A stretch of DNA of 64,000 bases, taken from CG2-30-46-19 sp034414555. GTDB taxonomy: Bacteria; Chloroflexota; Dehalococcoidia; GIF9; AB-539-J10. Shown here one piece after another: positions 50,955 through 60,557 of this stretch (the first letter of the stretch is position 1; each line of letters starts with the position of its first letter). The translations under genes were made by a program, and so were the position numbers. The notes below the pieces were generated by a model that worked only from the letters and a program-made list of their open reading frames with translations, had not been told where the DNA came from and ran no database searches. The stretch is from the NCBI GenBank assembly GCA_034414555.1, contig DAOUMA010000005.1, positions 1-64,000 of the forward strand. Reading direction: 5' to 3'.

Positions 50955-51943
50955 CGAATTTTTCGGTATTACAAGGACTTAAGCTTGCCAGGAAGGCAAT
51001 ACGTAACTATATGACAAATCGCCCTGTAGTGGTTTCTTATGAAGTGACTCTTTCTTGTAATTGCAACTGCTGCCATTGCGACCTCGGTGGCGTGATAAGG
51101 GACGAAAAGCAACTTCAGCCACATGAGTATGGTGAGCTAACTAGATTGTTGAATCCTCCTGTGTTGCAGATCTCAGGTGGGGAACCGTTTCTGCGTAAAG
51201 ATATAATCGAGGTGGTGAAGGCTGTCAAGCAACCTGATGGGCTTCCCTATTTGATATTTGTTACCAATGGGGTGCTATTAAATGAGAGTAATTATCTTCA
51301 GTTACACGAAGCTGGTGTGAATCAAATTTCGGTATCGCTTGATTTTCCCGATGAAAGGCATGACGATTTCCGACGGCATCAGGGTTTGTATAAACGTTTG
51401 GAGAAGACACTTCCACAGTTAGCGAAGTTTGGTTATCGAGATATTATCTTGAACACAGTTATAACCAGAGCGAACCTGAAGGAAGTTTTGCCTATAGCTA
51501 GGAAGGCTGAAGAGTGGAATGTATTCATATCATATAGCGCATATACTGCAAGACGGACGGGTGATAGAAGTTATTGTATCGCTAGTGAAGAAGAACAGGA
51601 AATTTTACGCAGAACTATTGAACAACTTTTGGAATTACAAAAGCGAACTAATCATATAGTTAACCCTAAAGCTGAACTTTTGGATACCTTGAAGTTCCTT
51701 GAGCAAGGATATATGCCTAATTGCAAGGCGGGTATAAGGTTCTTCGTGGTAATGCCTGACGGAGCTTTTGTCCCGTGTTCACTATGGCGTAACAAATATT
51801 CCAGCCAAAAAGAGATGATAGAAAAGTTCTCGCGCTCTAATCAATGTAGTGATTGTTATGTTAGTATAAGGGCTTACAGCGAGAGGTCATTTTGGGGTCA
51901 GGTAAAAGAGGCTCCAAGTTATGGCAAGCGGTTTTTCGCTTAA
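50951..51943 (+). CDS. Radical SAM protein with SPASM-like C-terminus
   Basis: A 330-residue radical SAM enzyme. The cluster motif CNCNCCHC contains CxxxCxxC at about residue 36. ISGGEPFLRKD (GGEP) and VTNGVLL follow. The C-terminus has further cysteines in MPNCKAGIRFF, FVPCSLW and NQCSDCY, a SPASM/twitch-like pattern. GTG/ATG overlap with the methyltransferase gene (ATGA) implies a joint function. Substrate unknown; radical SAM proteins of this layout modify peptides, cofactors or lipids. Confidence 0.87.
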   Translation: MTNFSVLQGLKLARKAIRNYMTNRPVVVSYEVTLSCNCNCCHCDLGGVIRDEKQLQPHEYGELTRLLNPPVLQISGGEPFLRKDIIEVVKAVKQPDGLPYLIFVTNGVLLNESNYLQLHEAGVNQISVSLDFPDERHDDFRRHQGLYKRLEKTLPQLAKFGYRDIILNTVITRANLKEVLPIARKAEEWNVFISYSAYTARRTGDRSYCIASEEEQEILRRTIEQLLELQKRTNHIVNPKAELLDTLKFLEQGYMPNCKAGIRFFVVMPDGAFVPCSLWRNKYSSQKEMIEKFSRSNQCSDCYVSIRAYSERSFWGQVKEAPSYGKRFFA

Positions 51944-51963
51944 AATCTTTGATAAGCTTTACC

Positions 51964-52230
51964 TTAAGTGACAGTTGGAGTCTCGCCGGGATGTAACTTG
52001 CGCCACTTTCCCAGAAGTTGCTCGTGGGTTTCCTTATGCTCTGGGTCGAGAACACAGGAATCTACTGGACATATCTCAACACACTTGGATGATTCGAACC
52101 ACCCTACACACTCAGTGCATTTGTCGGGGTCGATGACATAGATTGATTCACCTTCACTTATCGCCTCATTCTTGCATTCTGATTCACAGGCGCCACAACT
52201 GATGCATTCATCGTTAATTTTGTATGCCAT
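51964..52230 (-). CDS. 2[4Fe-4S] ferredoxin (Allochromatium type)
   Basis: An 88-residue ferredoxin. First cluster motif CISCGACESECKNEAI, second CTECVGWFESSKCVEICPV with the longer loop between second and third Cys that marks the Alvin-type group, and a C-terminal helix. A strong AAGGAGGTG site precedes the ATG. It precedes no other gene on its strand for certain; coaD and rsmD lie upstream on the same strand. Confidence 0.93.
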   Translation of the reverse strand: MAYKINDECISCGACESECKNEAISEGESIYVIDPDKCTECVGWFESSKCVEICPVDSCVLDPEHKETHEQLLGKWRKLHPGETPTVT

Positions 52231-52249
52231 TCCTTTATCACCTCCTTAA

Positions 52250-52783
52250 TTACAATGAAATTTTGTTTCGATGTGAAGCCTTTTCTGCTGGAGCTTCAAG
52301 GTATTCTCCACATAACTTTTCATTCAAGGCAACAGCAACATGTTTGGGAACTAGTCCCTCAAGGCAACCTCTAAGCTTTGCTACTTCCTTAATCAACCTG
52401 GAACTGAGGCACTGATATTCAGAGCTTGTCATGAAGCAAATTAATTCTATGTCTGGTGCCAGCTTCTTATTCATCATTGCCATTTCGAACTCTGCCTCAA
52501 AGTCGGAATTCATCCGTAATCCTCGAATCATTATCTTTCCTCGCTCTTTGCGGATGAAGTCCACGGTAAGGCCAGAGTAGGATTTAACATAAACATTGTG
52601 TACTTCAGCTACTGCTTCTCTGGCCAAAGCTAACCTTTCTTCTAGAGAGAAGAGCATTTGTTTATCCGGTCTATCATAGATGCCGATGATTAACTTGTCA
52701 AAAAGAGCAGACGCACGGTTAATAATATCGAGGTGTCCGTTAGTTATGGGGTCGAAGCTACCGGGATATATTGCTGTTACCAT
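52250..52783 (-). CDS. coaD: Phosphopantetheine adenylyltransferase
   Basis: A 177-residue enzyme of coenzyme A synthesis. YPGSFDPITNGHLDII (the HxGH motif as NGHLD), RGLRMNSDFEAEFEMAMMN, and the ISSxLIKEVA-like SSRLIKEVAKLRG. A C-terminal extension of about 15 residues goes beyond the usual 160. It overlaps rsmD by 26 bases. Confidence 0.96.
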   Translation of the reverse strand: MVTAIYPGSFDPITNGHLDIINRASALFDKLIIGIYDRPDKQMLFSLEERLALAREAVAEVHNVYVKSYSGLTVDFIRKERGKIMIRGLRMNSDFEAEFEMAMMNKKLAPDIELICFMTSSEYQCLSSRLIKEVAKLRGCLEGLVPKHVAVALNEKLCGEYLEAPAEKASHRNKISL

Positions 52784-53330
52784 TGTTTATTCTTTGATAC
52801 ATAGAAACACATGTATCACCATAATGAGATTGTTTAACTAGATGTAGTTTATCATACTCAGAGTTTGGTGAAAAGTGCTTCGTGTGGCAAAGCACTACCA
52901 TGGAGTTGGCTCCTATAAGCTCTGAACTGGCTATGGTTGTTAATACGTTGTCTATAGATGACAGAGAATACGGGGGGTCAAGGAAAATAACATCGTAATT
53001 ATTGTTTAGGAATGTGATTGCTTTCTTCACGTTACAACAATAAACGTGAGCTCTGTCGGGAAAACCTGTCTTTTCCAGGTTATGTTTAATAATGTCGCAG
53101 CACTTTTTGCTTTGGTCAACGAAATCAACCCACTCTGCGTTGCGGCTTAGGGCCTCAATGCCTAAAGCCCCAGTGCCAGCATATAAGTCAACAATCCGGT
53201 GCCAATCATGGGACATGTTCTGTAAGGTGGAGAAAATGGCATGTCTTACTAAATCTGTAGTAGGGCGAAGTGATTGTTTCTGTAGCGTTTTTAATTGTAT
53301 TCCTTTGGCTTTACCGCCTGTTATTCGCAT
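52758..53330 (-). CDS. rsmD: 16S rRNA (guanine966-N2)-methyltransferase
   Basis: A 190-residue methyltransferase of the RsmD family: MRITGGKAKGIQLKT at the N-terminus, RPTTDLVRHAIFSTL, DLYAGTGALGIEALSR, and the catalytic DVIFLDPPYSL. The rsmD-coaD order is common in bacteria. Confidence 0.94.
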   Translation of the reverse strand: MRITGGKAKGIQLKTLQKQSLRPTTDLVRHAIFSTLQNMSHDWHRIVDLYAGTGALGIEALSRNAEWVDFVDQSKKCCDIIKHNLEKTGFPDRAHVYCCNVKKAITFLNNNYDVIFLDPPYSLSSIDNVLTTIASSELIGANSMVVLCHTKHFSPNSEYDKLHLVKQSHYGDTCVSMYQRINNGNSNISR

Positions 53331-53469
53331 TCTCAGTTATCATTTTATCGTAACTTACTCTCTGCTTCAACAATTGATGACTGCTTTCATGATTAGTGAT
53401 GTATCATTTACCAGGCTCCCCCTTGCTTCAGGGTATTCTCTCTACTAGAATATATTCTTACGTAACCAC

Positions 53470-55263
53470 ATGGAGAAAATTTACCACAAATTTGTGGTAC
53501 AACTGAAGCATATAGCTTCTTTTGCTACCCTTGCCTACCTGCGAAGGTGGCTTCCCGCCGTCATTTTGATTGGCATTACTGCCGGTGTAGCGTCTATTGC
53601 GTTCTTTTCTGCCATAAACTGGGCTAGCAAGCTTTTCCTTGGTTTAGGGGCTGGTTTTGTTCCTCCTGTCCCCGCTGGTGTTGGCGAGACTGTTGTCACT
53701 GGAATAAGCAGGAAATGGATGATTCCCGTAATAACCGCGATCGGTGGTCTAATAACCGGCTTTATCATCTATAAGTTGGCGCCTGAAGCTGAAGGTCACG
53801 GAACTGATGCTGCCATAGATGCCTTTCACCGTAAGGATGGAGTGATACGAACTAGGATCCCTCTCCTTAAGTTGGTTGCTTCGGCGGTCACAATTGGCTC
53901 CGGTGGAAGTGCTGGCAGGGAAGGGCCAATGGCTCAGATCTCAGCTGGCTGTGGTTCCTTGGTAGGGAGACTATTCAGGTTTAACGCCCATGACCGCAGG
54001 CTGGCTGTAGCTGTGGGAATTGGAACCGGGATTGGCTCTATATTTAAAGCACCTTTTGGTGGCGCTATACTAAGCGCAGAGATTTTGTACTTACAAGGAT
54101 TTGAGGTAGAGGCTCTTCTTCCTTCATTTATATCCACAATCATTGGCTATTCTATCTATGCTAGCTGGTCTGGATTTGCTCCCATTTTTGGTGAACACGT
54201 TGCCATAAGCTTCTCCAATCCTGCTACCCTGGGTTCTTACGCCCTATTAGGCATCCTTTGTGGCCTAGTAGGCATTGTGTATGCTCGCACATTTTACGGT
54301 GTGCGTAACCTTTTTCGTAGACTGAACATCTCAAACTGCTATAAACCGGCTATCGGCGGCTTGGTTACAGGCTTGATCGGGCTTGCTCTGCCGCAAGTAT
54401 TGGGTATGGGATATGGCTGGCTTCAGTTGGCAATGCAACCTGAAAGATTGGCGCTTTCTGTCATGATAGCCTTGGTATTTGCCAAGATAGTGGCTACCTC
54501 CTTCTCTATAGGTTCCGGGGGTAGTGGTGGGGTGTTTGCTCCTGGCTTAGTTATGGGAGGCATGTTGGCCGCTTCACTGTGGACTTTAGGTCATAACTTT
54601 GTTGGTTCTTATTTGCCCTCTAATCCCGAGCCCTTCGTTGTCGTTGGCATGATGGCTCTTTTTGGTGCTGTGGCTCATGCTCCTGTAGCGGTGATTGTTA
54701 TGGTGAGTGAGATGACAGGGACATATACGATGCTAGTGCCGGCCATGGTAGCAGTAGGCTTTGCTTATGTCATTGTAGGCAGGATTACTATTTACGAAAG
54801 CCAGATTTCATCCCCAATAGCTTCCCCAGCACACAAATATGAGTATGTCACCCCGCTTCTGAGGATAATGCAGGTAAAGCAGGCAATGGTCAGTGGTTGT
54901 GAGGTGATTTCTACAAAGGCAAGCGTGGAAGAAGCGGCAGAAATGATACATAGATGTAACATGGATATTCCGGTGGTAGATGCAGGGCAGCTAGTAGGAA
55001 TAGTAGCCAGGGAGGATATTCTTCCTATTCCGAGTGAGTCAAGAAGTATAACCAAGGTTGAAAGCGTGATGTCAACTGATTTAGCGGTGATTCATATTGA
55101 GGAAACGCTGGAGCAAGCACTGGAACTCATGATAACCAGAAGAGTAGCTGTCTTGCCTGTAGTGGATAGGAAAGAGCCTACAAAACTTCTGGGCTTGGTG
55201 ACCCGCGATAGCATCATCCAGGCTTATGAATTGGAGGCTAGAAAGATGTTAAGGAAAGTTTAG
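53470..55263 (+). CDS. CLC-family chloride channel/transporter with CBS pair
   Basis: A 597-residue protein. The CLC membrane domain (about 20-440) has EGHGTDAAIDAFH, the second filter motif GSAGREGPMAQ with the gating Glu, and GSGGVFAPGLVMGG. Two CBS domains (about 465-597) follow: VKQAMVSGCEVISTKASVEE and VESVMSTDLAVIHIEETLE. The CBS pair probably senses an adenine nucleotide. It may exchange chloride for protons or act as channel; the proton Glu of exchangers cannot be judged with confidence. Confidence 0.92.
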   Translation: MEKIYHKFVVQLKHIASFATLAYLRRWLPAVILIGITAGVASIAFFSAINWASKLFLGLGAGFVPPVPAGVGETVVTGISRKWMIPVITAIGGLITGFIIYKLAPEAEGHGTDAAIDAFHRKDGVIRTRIPLLKLVASAVTIGSGGSAGREGPMAQISAGCGSLVGRLFRFNAHDRRLAVAVGIGTGIGSIFKAPFGGAILSAEILYLQGFEVEALLPSFISTIIGYSIYASWSGFAPIFGEHVAISFSNPATLGSYALLGILCGLVGIVYARTFYGVRNLFRRLNISNCYKPAIGGLVTGLIGLALPQVLGMGYGWLQLAMQPERLALSVMIALVFAKIVATSFSIGSGGSGGVFAPGLVMGGMLAASLWTLGHNFVGSYLPSNPEPFVVVGMMALFGAVAHAPVAVIVMVSEMTGTYTMLVPAMVAVGFAYVIVGRITIYESQISSPIASPAHKYEYVTPLLRIMQVKQAMVSGCEVISTKASVEEAAEMIHRCNMDIPVVDAGQLVGIVAREDILPIPSESRSITKVESVMSTDLAVIHIEETLEQALELMITRRVAVLPVVDRKEPTKLLGLVTRDSIIQAYELEARKMLRKV

Positions 55264-55274
55264 TCGGAGGTAAC

Positions 55275-55304
55275 TTGACAAGATTAACTTTGATTCCTTA
55301 TAAT
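55275..55304 (+). promoter_or_regulatory. Sigma-70-type promoter for pyrG
   Basis: TTGACA (55275-55280) and TATAAT (55299-55304) are both perfect consensus with an 18-base spacer, 75 bases before the GTG of pyrG. A second TATAAT lies at 55309-55314. Confidence 0.8.
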
Positions 55305-55379
55305 TGTGTATAATTCAATTTGCCTCGTAATCACGTGACCATACCTCGTTTCTTGAGTTAATTAAATCTGTGATAAATA

Positions 55380-57008
55380 GTGGCTAAGTATATCTTCGTT
55401 ACCGGTGGTGTAATTAGTTCTGTTGGTAAGGGGATATCGGTAGCTTCTATTGGTCGGGTATTGAAAAGTCGTTCTATTTCTGTTTCAGTGCAAAAGCTTG
55501 ACCCTTATTTGAATGTTGATCCGGGCACAATGTCTCCATATCAACACGGGGAGGTATTTGTTACCCAAGATGGCGCTGAAACTGATTTAGATTTGGGACA
55601 TTATGAAAGGTTTATCGACGTGGAATTAACTAGAGCTTCAAATGTTACTTCAGGAGAAATATATTCCACGATTATTGCCAATGAGCGAAGAGGTGACTTT
55701 TTGGGCGGCACCATTCAGATAGTACCTCATGTGACAAACGAAATAAAAAGGCGTATCAGGCAAGTAGCTGAAATATCTAATGCCGATGTAGTCATAGTTG
55801 AAGTTGGTGGCACTGTGGGTGATATTGAAGGGCAGCCGTTTCTTGAAGCCATTCGTCAAATGAGGGGGGAAGAAGGAAGAGATAATGTGCTGTATATTCA
55901 TGTTACTTTTTTACCTTACATTGCTGCCACGGACGAATTAAAGACCAAGCCTACACAGCATAGTGTCAATGAACTAAGAAGGATTGGTATTCAACCTGAT
56001 GTTATCTTGTGTCGCAGCGACCGGGAGATACCGGAAGGGATAAAGGATAAGATATCACTTTTCTGTGATGTGCCAAAAGAAGCAGTTATCCCCTTGGTTA
56101 CCAGTGAAACTATTTATGAAGTGCCCTTGATGCTGGAGGAATATGGGTTAGGGGACTTCATAGTCAATCGTTTGGTGCTGGAGGCTAAGGAGGCTGATTT
56201 GGATAATTGGCACAAGATGGTAGCCAGGCTGAAAGCCCCTAAAACCCCAGTGGTCATTGGTCTAGTGGGGAAGTATGTTGAGCTTCATGATGCCTATTAC
56301 TCGGTGCGGGAAGCATTATGTCATGCAGCTTTAGCGCACAATTTGGATGTGAAGATAGAATGGCTTAGCTCGGAAGGATTGGATGGCAGTAATGATGATA
56401 AGTTGAGGCAAGTTCAAGGCATAGTGGTACCTGGTGGCTTTGGGCATAGAGGTATTGAGGGTATGGTAGAGACTGCTAAGTTTGCCCGAGAAGAAAAGGT
56501 TCCTTACTTGGGTTTATGTCTTGGTATGCAGATTATGGTTATTGAATTTGGGCGGCATGTGTTTCATAATATGAGAGTTAATTCTACTGAGTTTGACGCT
56601 GACACTCCTTATCCTGTAATTGACTTGCTTCCTGGACAACGTGGTATTAGCCAGAAAGGAGGAACTATGCGTTTGGGAACTTATCCTTGCTGCTTAGTAC
56701 CCGGGACGAAGGCAGCTCAGGCTTATAATAGGGAGACAATTTATGAAAGGCATCGGCATCGTTTTGAGTTTAATAATCGGTTTCGTCAGCCATTGGAGGA
56801 AGCAGGACTTATATCTAGCGGGCTTTCACCGGACGGGGAATTGGTGGAAATCGTTGAGCTGAAGAATCATCCCTGGATGGTCGCCTGTCAATTCCATCCT
56901 GAATTTAAATCTCGCCCTGACAGTCCTCACCCGCTTTTTGTGAATTTTATCAAGGTAGCGAATGAGACGCTTGTTGAAGGTGCTCAGACAAGCCTACCCT
57001 TGAGTTAA
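55380..57008 (+). CDS. pyrG: CTP synthase
   Basis: A 542-residue enzyme making CTP from UTP, ATP and glutamine. GTG start giving MAKYIFVTGGVISSVGKGIS. The synthetase part has DPYLNVDPGTMSPYQHGEV and EVGGTVGDIEGQPFLEA; the glutaminase part has the nucleophile Cys in GLCLGMQ and the His/Glu pair in CQFHPEFKSRP. Consensus promoter upstream. The talC-like gene follows after 11 bases. Confidence 0.97.
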   Translation: MAKYIFVTGGVISSVGKGISVASIGRVLKSRSISVSVQKLDPYLNVDPGTMSPYQHGEVFVTQDGAETDLDLGHYERFIDVELTRASNVTSGEIYSTIIANERRGDFLGGTIQIVPHVTNEIKRRIRQVAEISNADVVIVEVGGTVGDIEGQPFLEAIRQMRGEEGRDNVLYIHVTFLPYIAATDELKTKPTQHSVNELRRIGIQPDVILCRSDREIPEGIKDKISLFCDVPKEAVIPLVTSETIYEVPLMLEEYGLGDFIVNRLVLEAKEADLDNWHKMVARLKAPKTPVVIGLVGKYVELHDAYYSVREALCHAALAHNLDVKIEWLSSEGLDGSNDDKLRQVQGIVVPGGFGHRGIEGMVETAKFAREEKVPYLGLCLGMQIMVIEFGRHVFHNMRVNSTEFDADTPYPVIDLLPGQRGISQKGGTMRLGTYPCCLVPGTKAAQAYNRETIYERHRHRFEFNNRFRQPLEEAGLISSGLSPDGELVEIVELKNHPWMVACQFHPEFKSRPDSPHPLFVNFIKVANETLVEGAQTSLPLS

Positions 57009-57019
57009 GTGAGAGAGCG

Positions 57020-57670
57020 ATGCGTTTATTCTTGGATACCGCTAATATAGAGCATATCCGCCACGGTGTAAGACTAGGGGTGATCAGTGGAGTAACTACC
57101 AATCCTAGCCTAATATCCAGGGAAGGGAAGGTTGATTACCAAAAGTTGGTCAAGGCGATATGCGCTATTGTTCCTGGACCGGTATCTACTGAAGTATTAA
57201 GCCAGGATGCTTCTGGTATGATTAATGAAGCCCGGCAAGTAGCTAAATGGGCAGACAACATCGTGGTGAAAATACCAGCTAACCTCGAAGGAGTAGAAGC
57301 TACCTCAGTGTTATCTAAAGAGGGTATTAAGGTGAATTTCACCTTATGTTTTTCCTTAAATCAGGCTTTATTAGGGGTGGCTGCAGGAGCTAGCTTTGTA
57401 AGCCCTTTTGTGGGCCGGCTTGATGATATCGGCGAAGATGGCATGAAAGTGGTGGAGGATATTGTTAAATTCTTACGCTTTTATCAACTCCCTACTCAGG
57501 TAATAGCAGCGAGCATCAGGCATCCTCAGCATTGCATGGTAGCGGCAAAAGTTGGTGCGCATATTGCTACTGTTCCCTATAAGGTATTGCTTCAAATGAT
57601 ACAGCATCCTTTGACTGATATTGGAGTTAAGCGCTTTATTGATGACTGGACAAGGGTGATGAAGGATTAA
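57020..57670 (+). CDS. Transaldolase (short TalC/fructose-6-phosphate aldolase type)
   Basis: A 216-residue class I aldolase. MRLFLDTANIEHI at the N-terminus, GVTTNPSLI, the Schiff-base lysine in NIVVKIPAN, and the SPFVGRLDDIGEDGM segment. Short TalC-type proteins act as transaldolase or as fructose-6-phosphate aldolase; sequence alone does not separate them. It lies 10 bases before rho. Confidence 0.92.
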   Translation: MRLFLDTANIEHIRHGVRLGVISGVTTNPSLISREGKVDYQKLVKAICAIVPGPVSTEVLSQDASGMINEARQVAKWADNIVVKIPANLEGVEATSVLSKEGIKVNFTLCFSLNQALLGVAAGASFVSPFVGRLDDIGEDGMKVVEDIVKFLRFYQLPTQVIAASIRHPQHCMVAAKVGAHIATVPYKVLLQMIQHPLTDIGVKRFIDDWTRVMKD

Positions 57671-57680
57671 GGAGGTTGCT

Positions 57681-58946
57681 ATGGTAAGCATGACTGAACT
57701 TGAAGATAAGACTCGTGACGAATTGGAGGTGATGGCCAGGGAATGTGGCGTCACTGGATACTCTTCGCTGAAAAAGGCGGAGCTTATTCAGCATATCCTA
57801 CAATCTCAAGCAATGCAGCAGGGTAATTTGTTCGTGAGCGGTGTATTGGAGATTATGAGTGAAGGTTATGGGTTCTTACGGCAGGATAGCTTTTTGCGTG
57901 GTGCCAATGACATTTATGTATCTAATTCTCAAGTTCGTCGGTTCAATTTGAGGAATGGCGATTATATTTGCGGAGAGGCTAGAGCCCCTAAGGATAGCGA
58001 AAAATATTATGGGTTGCTTCGTGTGGAAAGCGTTAACGGGCTCGACCCTGAAGCGGTCAGGGAGCGTCCCAATTTTGGTTCTTTGATACCTACTTTTCCC
58101 GACAAGCTGATTAATTTAGAAACTACTCCCGGTGAGCTATCTACTCGGCTGATTAATTTAATAACTCCTATAGGTAGAGGACAAAGAGGACTGATAGTCT
58201 CGCCTCCTAAAGCAGGTAAAACGGTACTCCTTAAGAAAATCGCTAATGCTATCACCACCAATTACAATGATATTCACCTTATGGTTTGCTTGATTGGAGA
58301 AAGGCCTGAGGAAGTAACTGATATGAGGAGGTCAGTGAAAGCTGAGGTTGTTGCTGCTACCTTTGATGAGCCAGTGGAGAATCAAACTCGTGTGGCTGAG
58401 CTGGCATTGGAAAGGGCGAAAAGACTGGTGGAACTGAACAAAGATGTGGTTATTCTCCTCGATGGTATCACTCGTCTTACTAGAGCTTACAATTTAGCAA
58501 TGCCTGTCAGCGGACGCACTTTATCTGGTGGTCTTGACTCGTCAGCTTTGTATCCTCCGAAACGATTCTTCGGTACTGCTCGCAATACTCAGGAAGGTGG
58601 TAGCTTAACAGTCATTGCTACCTGTTTGGTGGATACTGGCAGTCGTATGGATGAGCTTATATACGAAGAGTTTAAGGGGACGGGGAATATGGAGCTTCAT
58701 TTAGATAGAAAATTATCGGAGAAGAGGATTTTCCCGGCAATAAACATAATTCCCAGTGGAACGAGGCGAGAGGAGCTTCTTTTAGATGAGGACACTGTAA
58801 AGCAAGTATGGCTGCTCAGGCGTGTAGTTTCTATGCTAGCTGACGATTCTCCTAATCCCAGTGAAGCTACAGAGAGGTTGTTGGCCAGGTTATCTAAGAC
58901 AAGGGATAACGCTGAATTCTTAGCTACTTTGTCCAAGGATATGTGA
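57681..58946 (+). CDS. rho: Transcription termination factor Rho
   Basis: A 421-residue Rho. The N-terminal SAP-like helix part is DELEVMARECGVTGYSSLKK, the RNA-binding cold-shock part is GVLEIMSEGYGFLRQ, the Walker A is SPPKAGKTVLLK, Walker B VVILLDGITRL, and the Q-loop/R-loop region follows. GGAGG six bases before the ATG sets the start. Confidence 0.97.
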   Translation: MVSMTELEDKTRDELEVMARECGVTGYSSLKKAELIQHILQSQAMQQGNLFVSGVLEIMSEGYGFLRQDSFLRGANDIYVSNSQVRRFNLRNGDYICGEARAPKDSEKYYGLLRVESVNGLDPEAVRERPNFGSLIPTFPDKLINLETTPGELSTRLINLITPIGRGQRGLIVSPPKAGKTVLLKKIANAITTNYNDIHLMVCLIGERPEEVTDMRRSVKAEVVAATFDEPVENQTRVAELALERAKRLVELNKDVVILLDGITRLTRAYNLAMPVSGRTLSGGLDSSALYPPKRFFGTARNTQEGGSLTVIATCLVDTGSRMDELIYEEFKGTGNMELHLDRKLSEKRIFPAINIIPSGTRREELLLDEDTVKQVWLLRRVVSMLADDSPNPSEATERLLARLSKTRDNAEFLATLSKDM

Positions 58947-59137
58947 GAAATCTCAATTTTACTATGAGTGCCAAGGGACCAAACTGGGCATACGGAATTA
59001 AAGTTAGAATTAAAAAGGCGTTGGGCAAGGATATTATTCTATGTGATAGTTGCCAGTGGAATTGGCGGAGTGCTTGCAATCGTCCTGAACGTCCCAATGC
59101 TATTTGGTGTCCTGATTATAGTAAGAAGGGCAAATGA
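58943..59137 (+). CDS. Small Cys-rich protein coupled to rho
   Basis: A 64-residue protein starting at GTG in a GTGA overlap with the rho stop; an ATG at 58964 is the alternative (57 residues). The C-terminal half carries four Cys in CDSCQWNWRSACNRPERP and IWCPDYSKKGK, with the pattern of a small metal-binding (zinc or Fe-S) site. The N-terminal half is basic (KVRIKKALGK). I know similar short proteins in Chloroflexi but no function. It abuts the convergent thiolase gene. Confidence 0.7.
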   Translation: MRNLNFTMSAKGPNWAYGIKVRIKKALGKDIILCDSCQWNWRSACNRPERPNAIWCPDYSKKGK

Positions 59138-60436
59138 TTATGCTTTCCTTTCCAACACTGCTGCCATGCCCAGTCCGCCACCAACGGGTATAGCTACCAG
59201 GGCGTAATGTAGATTCCTTCGTTTCATATCGTGCATAGCGGTAACTACTAACCTTGCTCCTGTTGCGCCGAGGGGATGTCCCAAGGCGATGCCGCCTCCA
59301 TGGGGATTGGTGCTATTCCAGCTCATATCAAGCTCTCTCATGCAGGCGATGGTTTGGGCGGCGAAAGCTTCATTAAGTTCGATGAGGTCCATGTCTTTAA
59401 TGGTAAGTCTTGCTTTTCTGAGGGCGTTTTTTATTGCCGGTATAGCCCCCAGTCCCATATAAGCTGGGTCTACAGCTCCAGAGGCATAGGATTTAATAGT
59501 TACCCAGGGTTCGAGTCCTAACGATTTAGCTTTAACACTTGACATAAGTATCACTGTTGCTGCGGCGTCGTTGATGCCTGAGGAATTGCCTGCGGTGACT
59601 GTTCCATTGCTTTGAAATACCGGGGGCAGGAGAGCCATTTTTTCAAGGCTTGTGTCCATAGGGCGTTCATCGGTATCAAAATGGATTGGTGGACCTCCCT
59701 TCTTTTGTGGAACAGGCACAGAAACGATTTCCTGTTTGAAGATTCCTTCCCTTATAGCTGTTTTAGCTCGCTTATGACTCAGAAATCCTACTTCATCTTG
59801 CTCGGTGCGGCTTATATTGTATTTGATGGCGATGTTTTCTGCGGTGTTACCCATATGATATCCGTAGAACGCATCCCACAGTCCATCAAGCACCAGGAGG
59901 TCTATAACGTCTGCCTTAACGGTGATGCTCATCCTGTAGCCCCAACGAGCTTTAGGAAGGATATAGGGGGAGTGACTCATGCTTTCCATTCCTCCAGCAA
60001 CCACCACATCTGCTTCGCCGAGCATTATCGCTGCAGCACCTAATATGATTGCTTTTAGGCCTGAGGCGCAAACTTTATTTACGGTATAAGAAGGTGTTTC
60101 CTTAGGGATGCCAGCATGAATAGCAGCCTGACGGGCAGTGTTTTGTCCCTGCCCTCCTTGAAGGACATTACCCATGATTACTTCGTCAACTTGAATTTCT
60201 TGCAAGGAAGGATCCCAATTATAGTATTTTGCTTCTAACTCAGAGATTTCTTCGTCTTTAAAAACAGAAGGTCCGTAACTTAGAAGTTTCTTGCTAGTTT
60301 TTGGTCTTAAACCAGCTCGTTTAAGCGTTTCCCTGATCACCAGGTGCCCTAAGTTGGCAACGGGGATATCCCTCAAGGTGCCACCGAAAGTGCCTATCGG
60401 TGTTCTTACCCCGCTGACTATAACAACTTCTTTCAT
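59138..60436 (-). CDS. Acetyl-CoA acetyltransferase (thiolase)
   Basis: A 432-residue thiolase. The acylated Cys is in VNKVCASGLKAI; GGMESMSHSPY, NEAFAAQ, NPHGGGIALGHPLGATGAR are present, and the last Cys region near the C-terminus reads ALVAIPVGGGLGMA, where biosynthetic thiolases usually have CIGGGMG: the second catalytic Cys is Val here. An insert of some 35 residues (about 40-80, ISELEAKYYNWDPSLQE) makes it longer than usual. It may act in fatty acid or aromatic acid breakdown. Confidence 0.88.
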   Translation of the reverse strand: MKEVVIVSGVRTPIGTFGGTLRDIPVANLGHLVIRETLKRAGLRPKTSKKLLSYGPSVFKDEEISELEAKYYNWDPSLQEIQVDEVIMGNVLQGGQGQNTARQAAIHAGIPKETPSYTVNKVCASGLKAIILGAAAIMLGEADVVVAGGMESMSHSPYILPKARWGYRMSITVKADVIDLLVLDGLWDAFYGYHMGNTAENIAIKYNISRTEQDEVGFLSHKRAKTAIREGIFKQEIVSVPVPQKKGGPPIHFDTDERPMDTSLEKMALLPPVFQSNGTVTAGNSSGINDAAATVILMSSVKAKSLGLEPWVTIKSYASGAVDPAYMGLGAIPAIKNALRKARLTIKDMDLIELNEAFAAQTIACMRELDMSWNSTNPHGGGIALGHPLGATGARLVVTAMHDMKRRNLHYALVAIPVGGGLGMAAVLERKA

Positions 60437-60557
60437 TACCTTCTCCTATTTTCTATTTGTTAACCGCAAAAATTGATGAGCGCCATGTAATTTATCTCGA
60501 AGGCTATCAATTGAGGGAAAATTATTTATTTAAGGATAGTGCTGCCAAAACTTCAAT

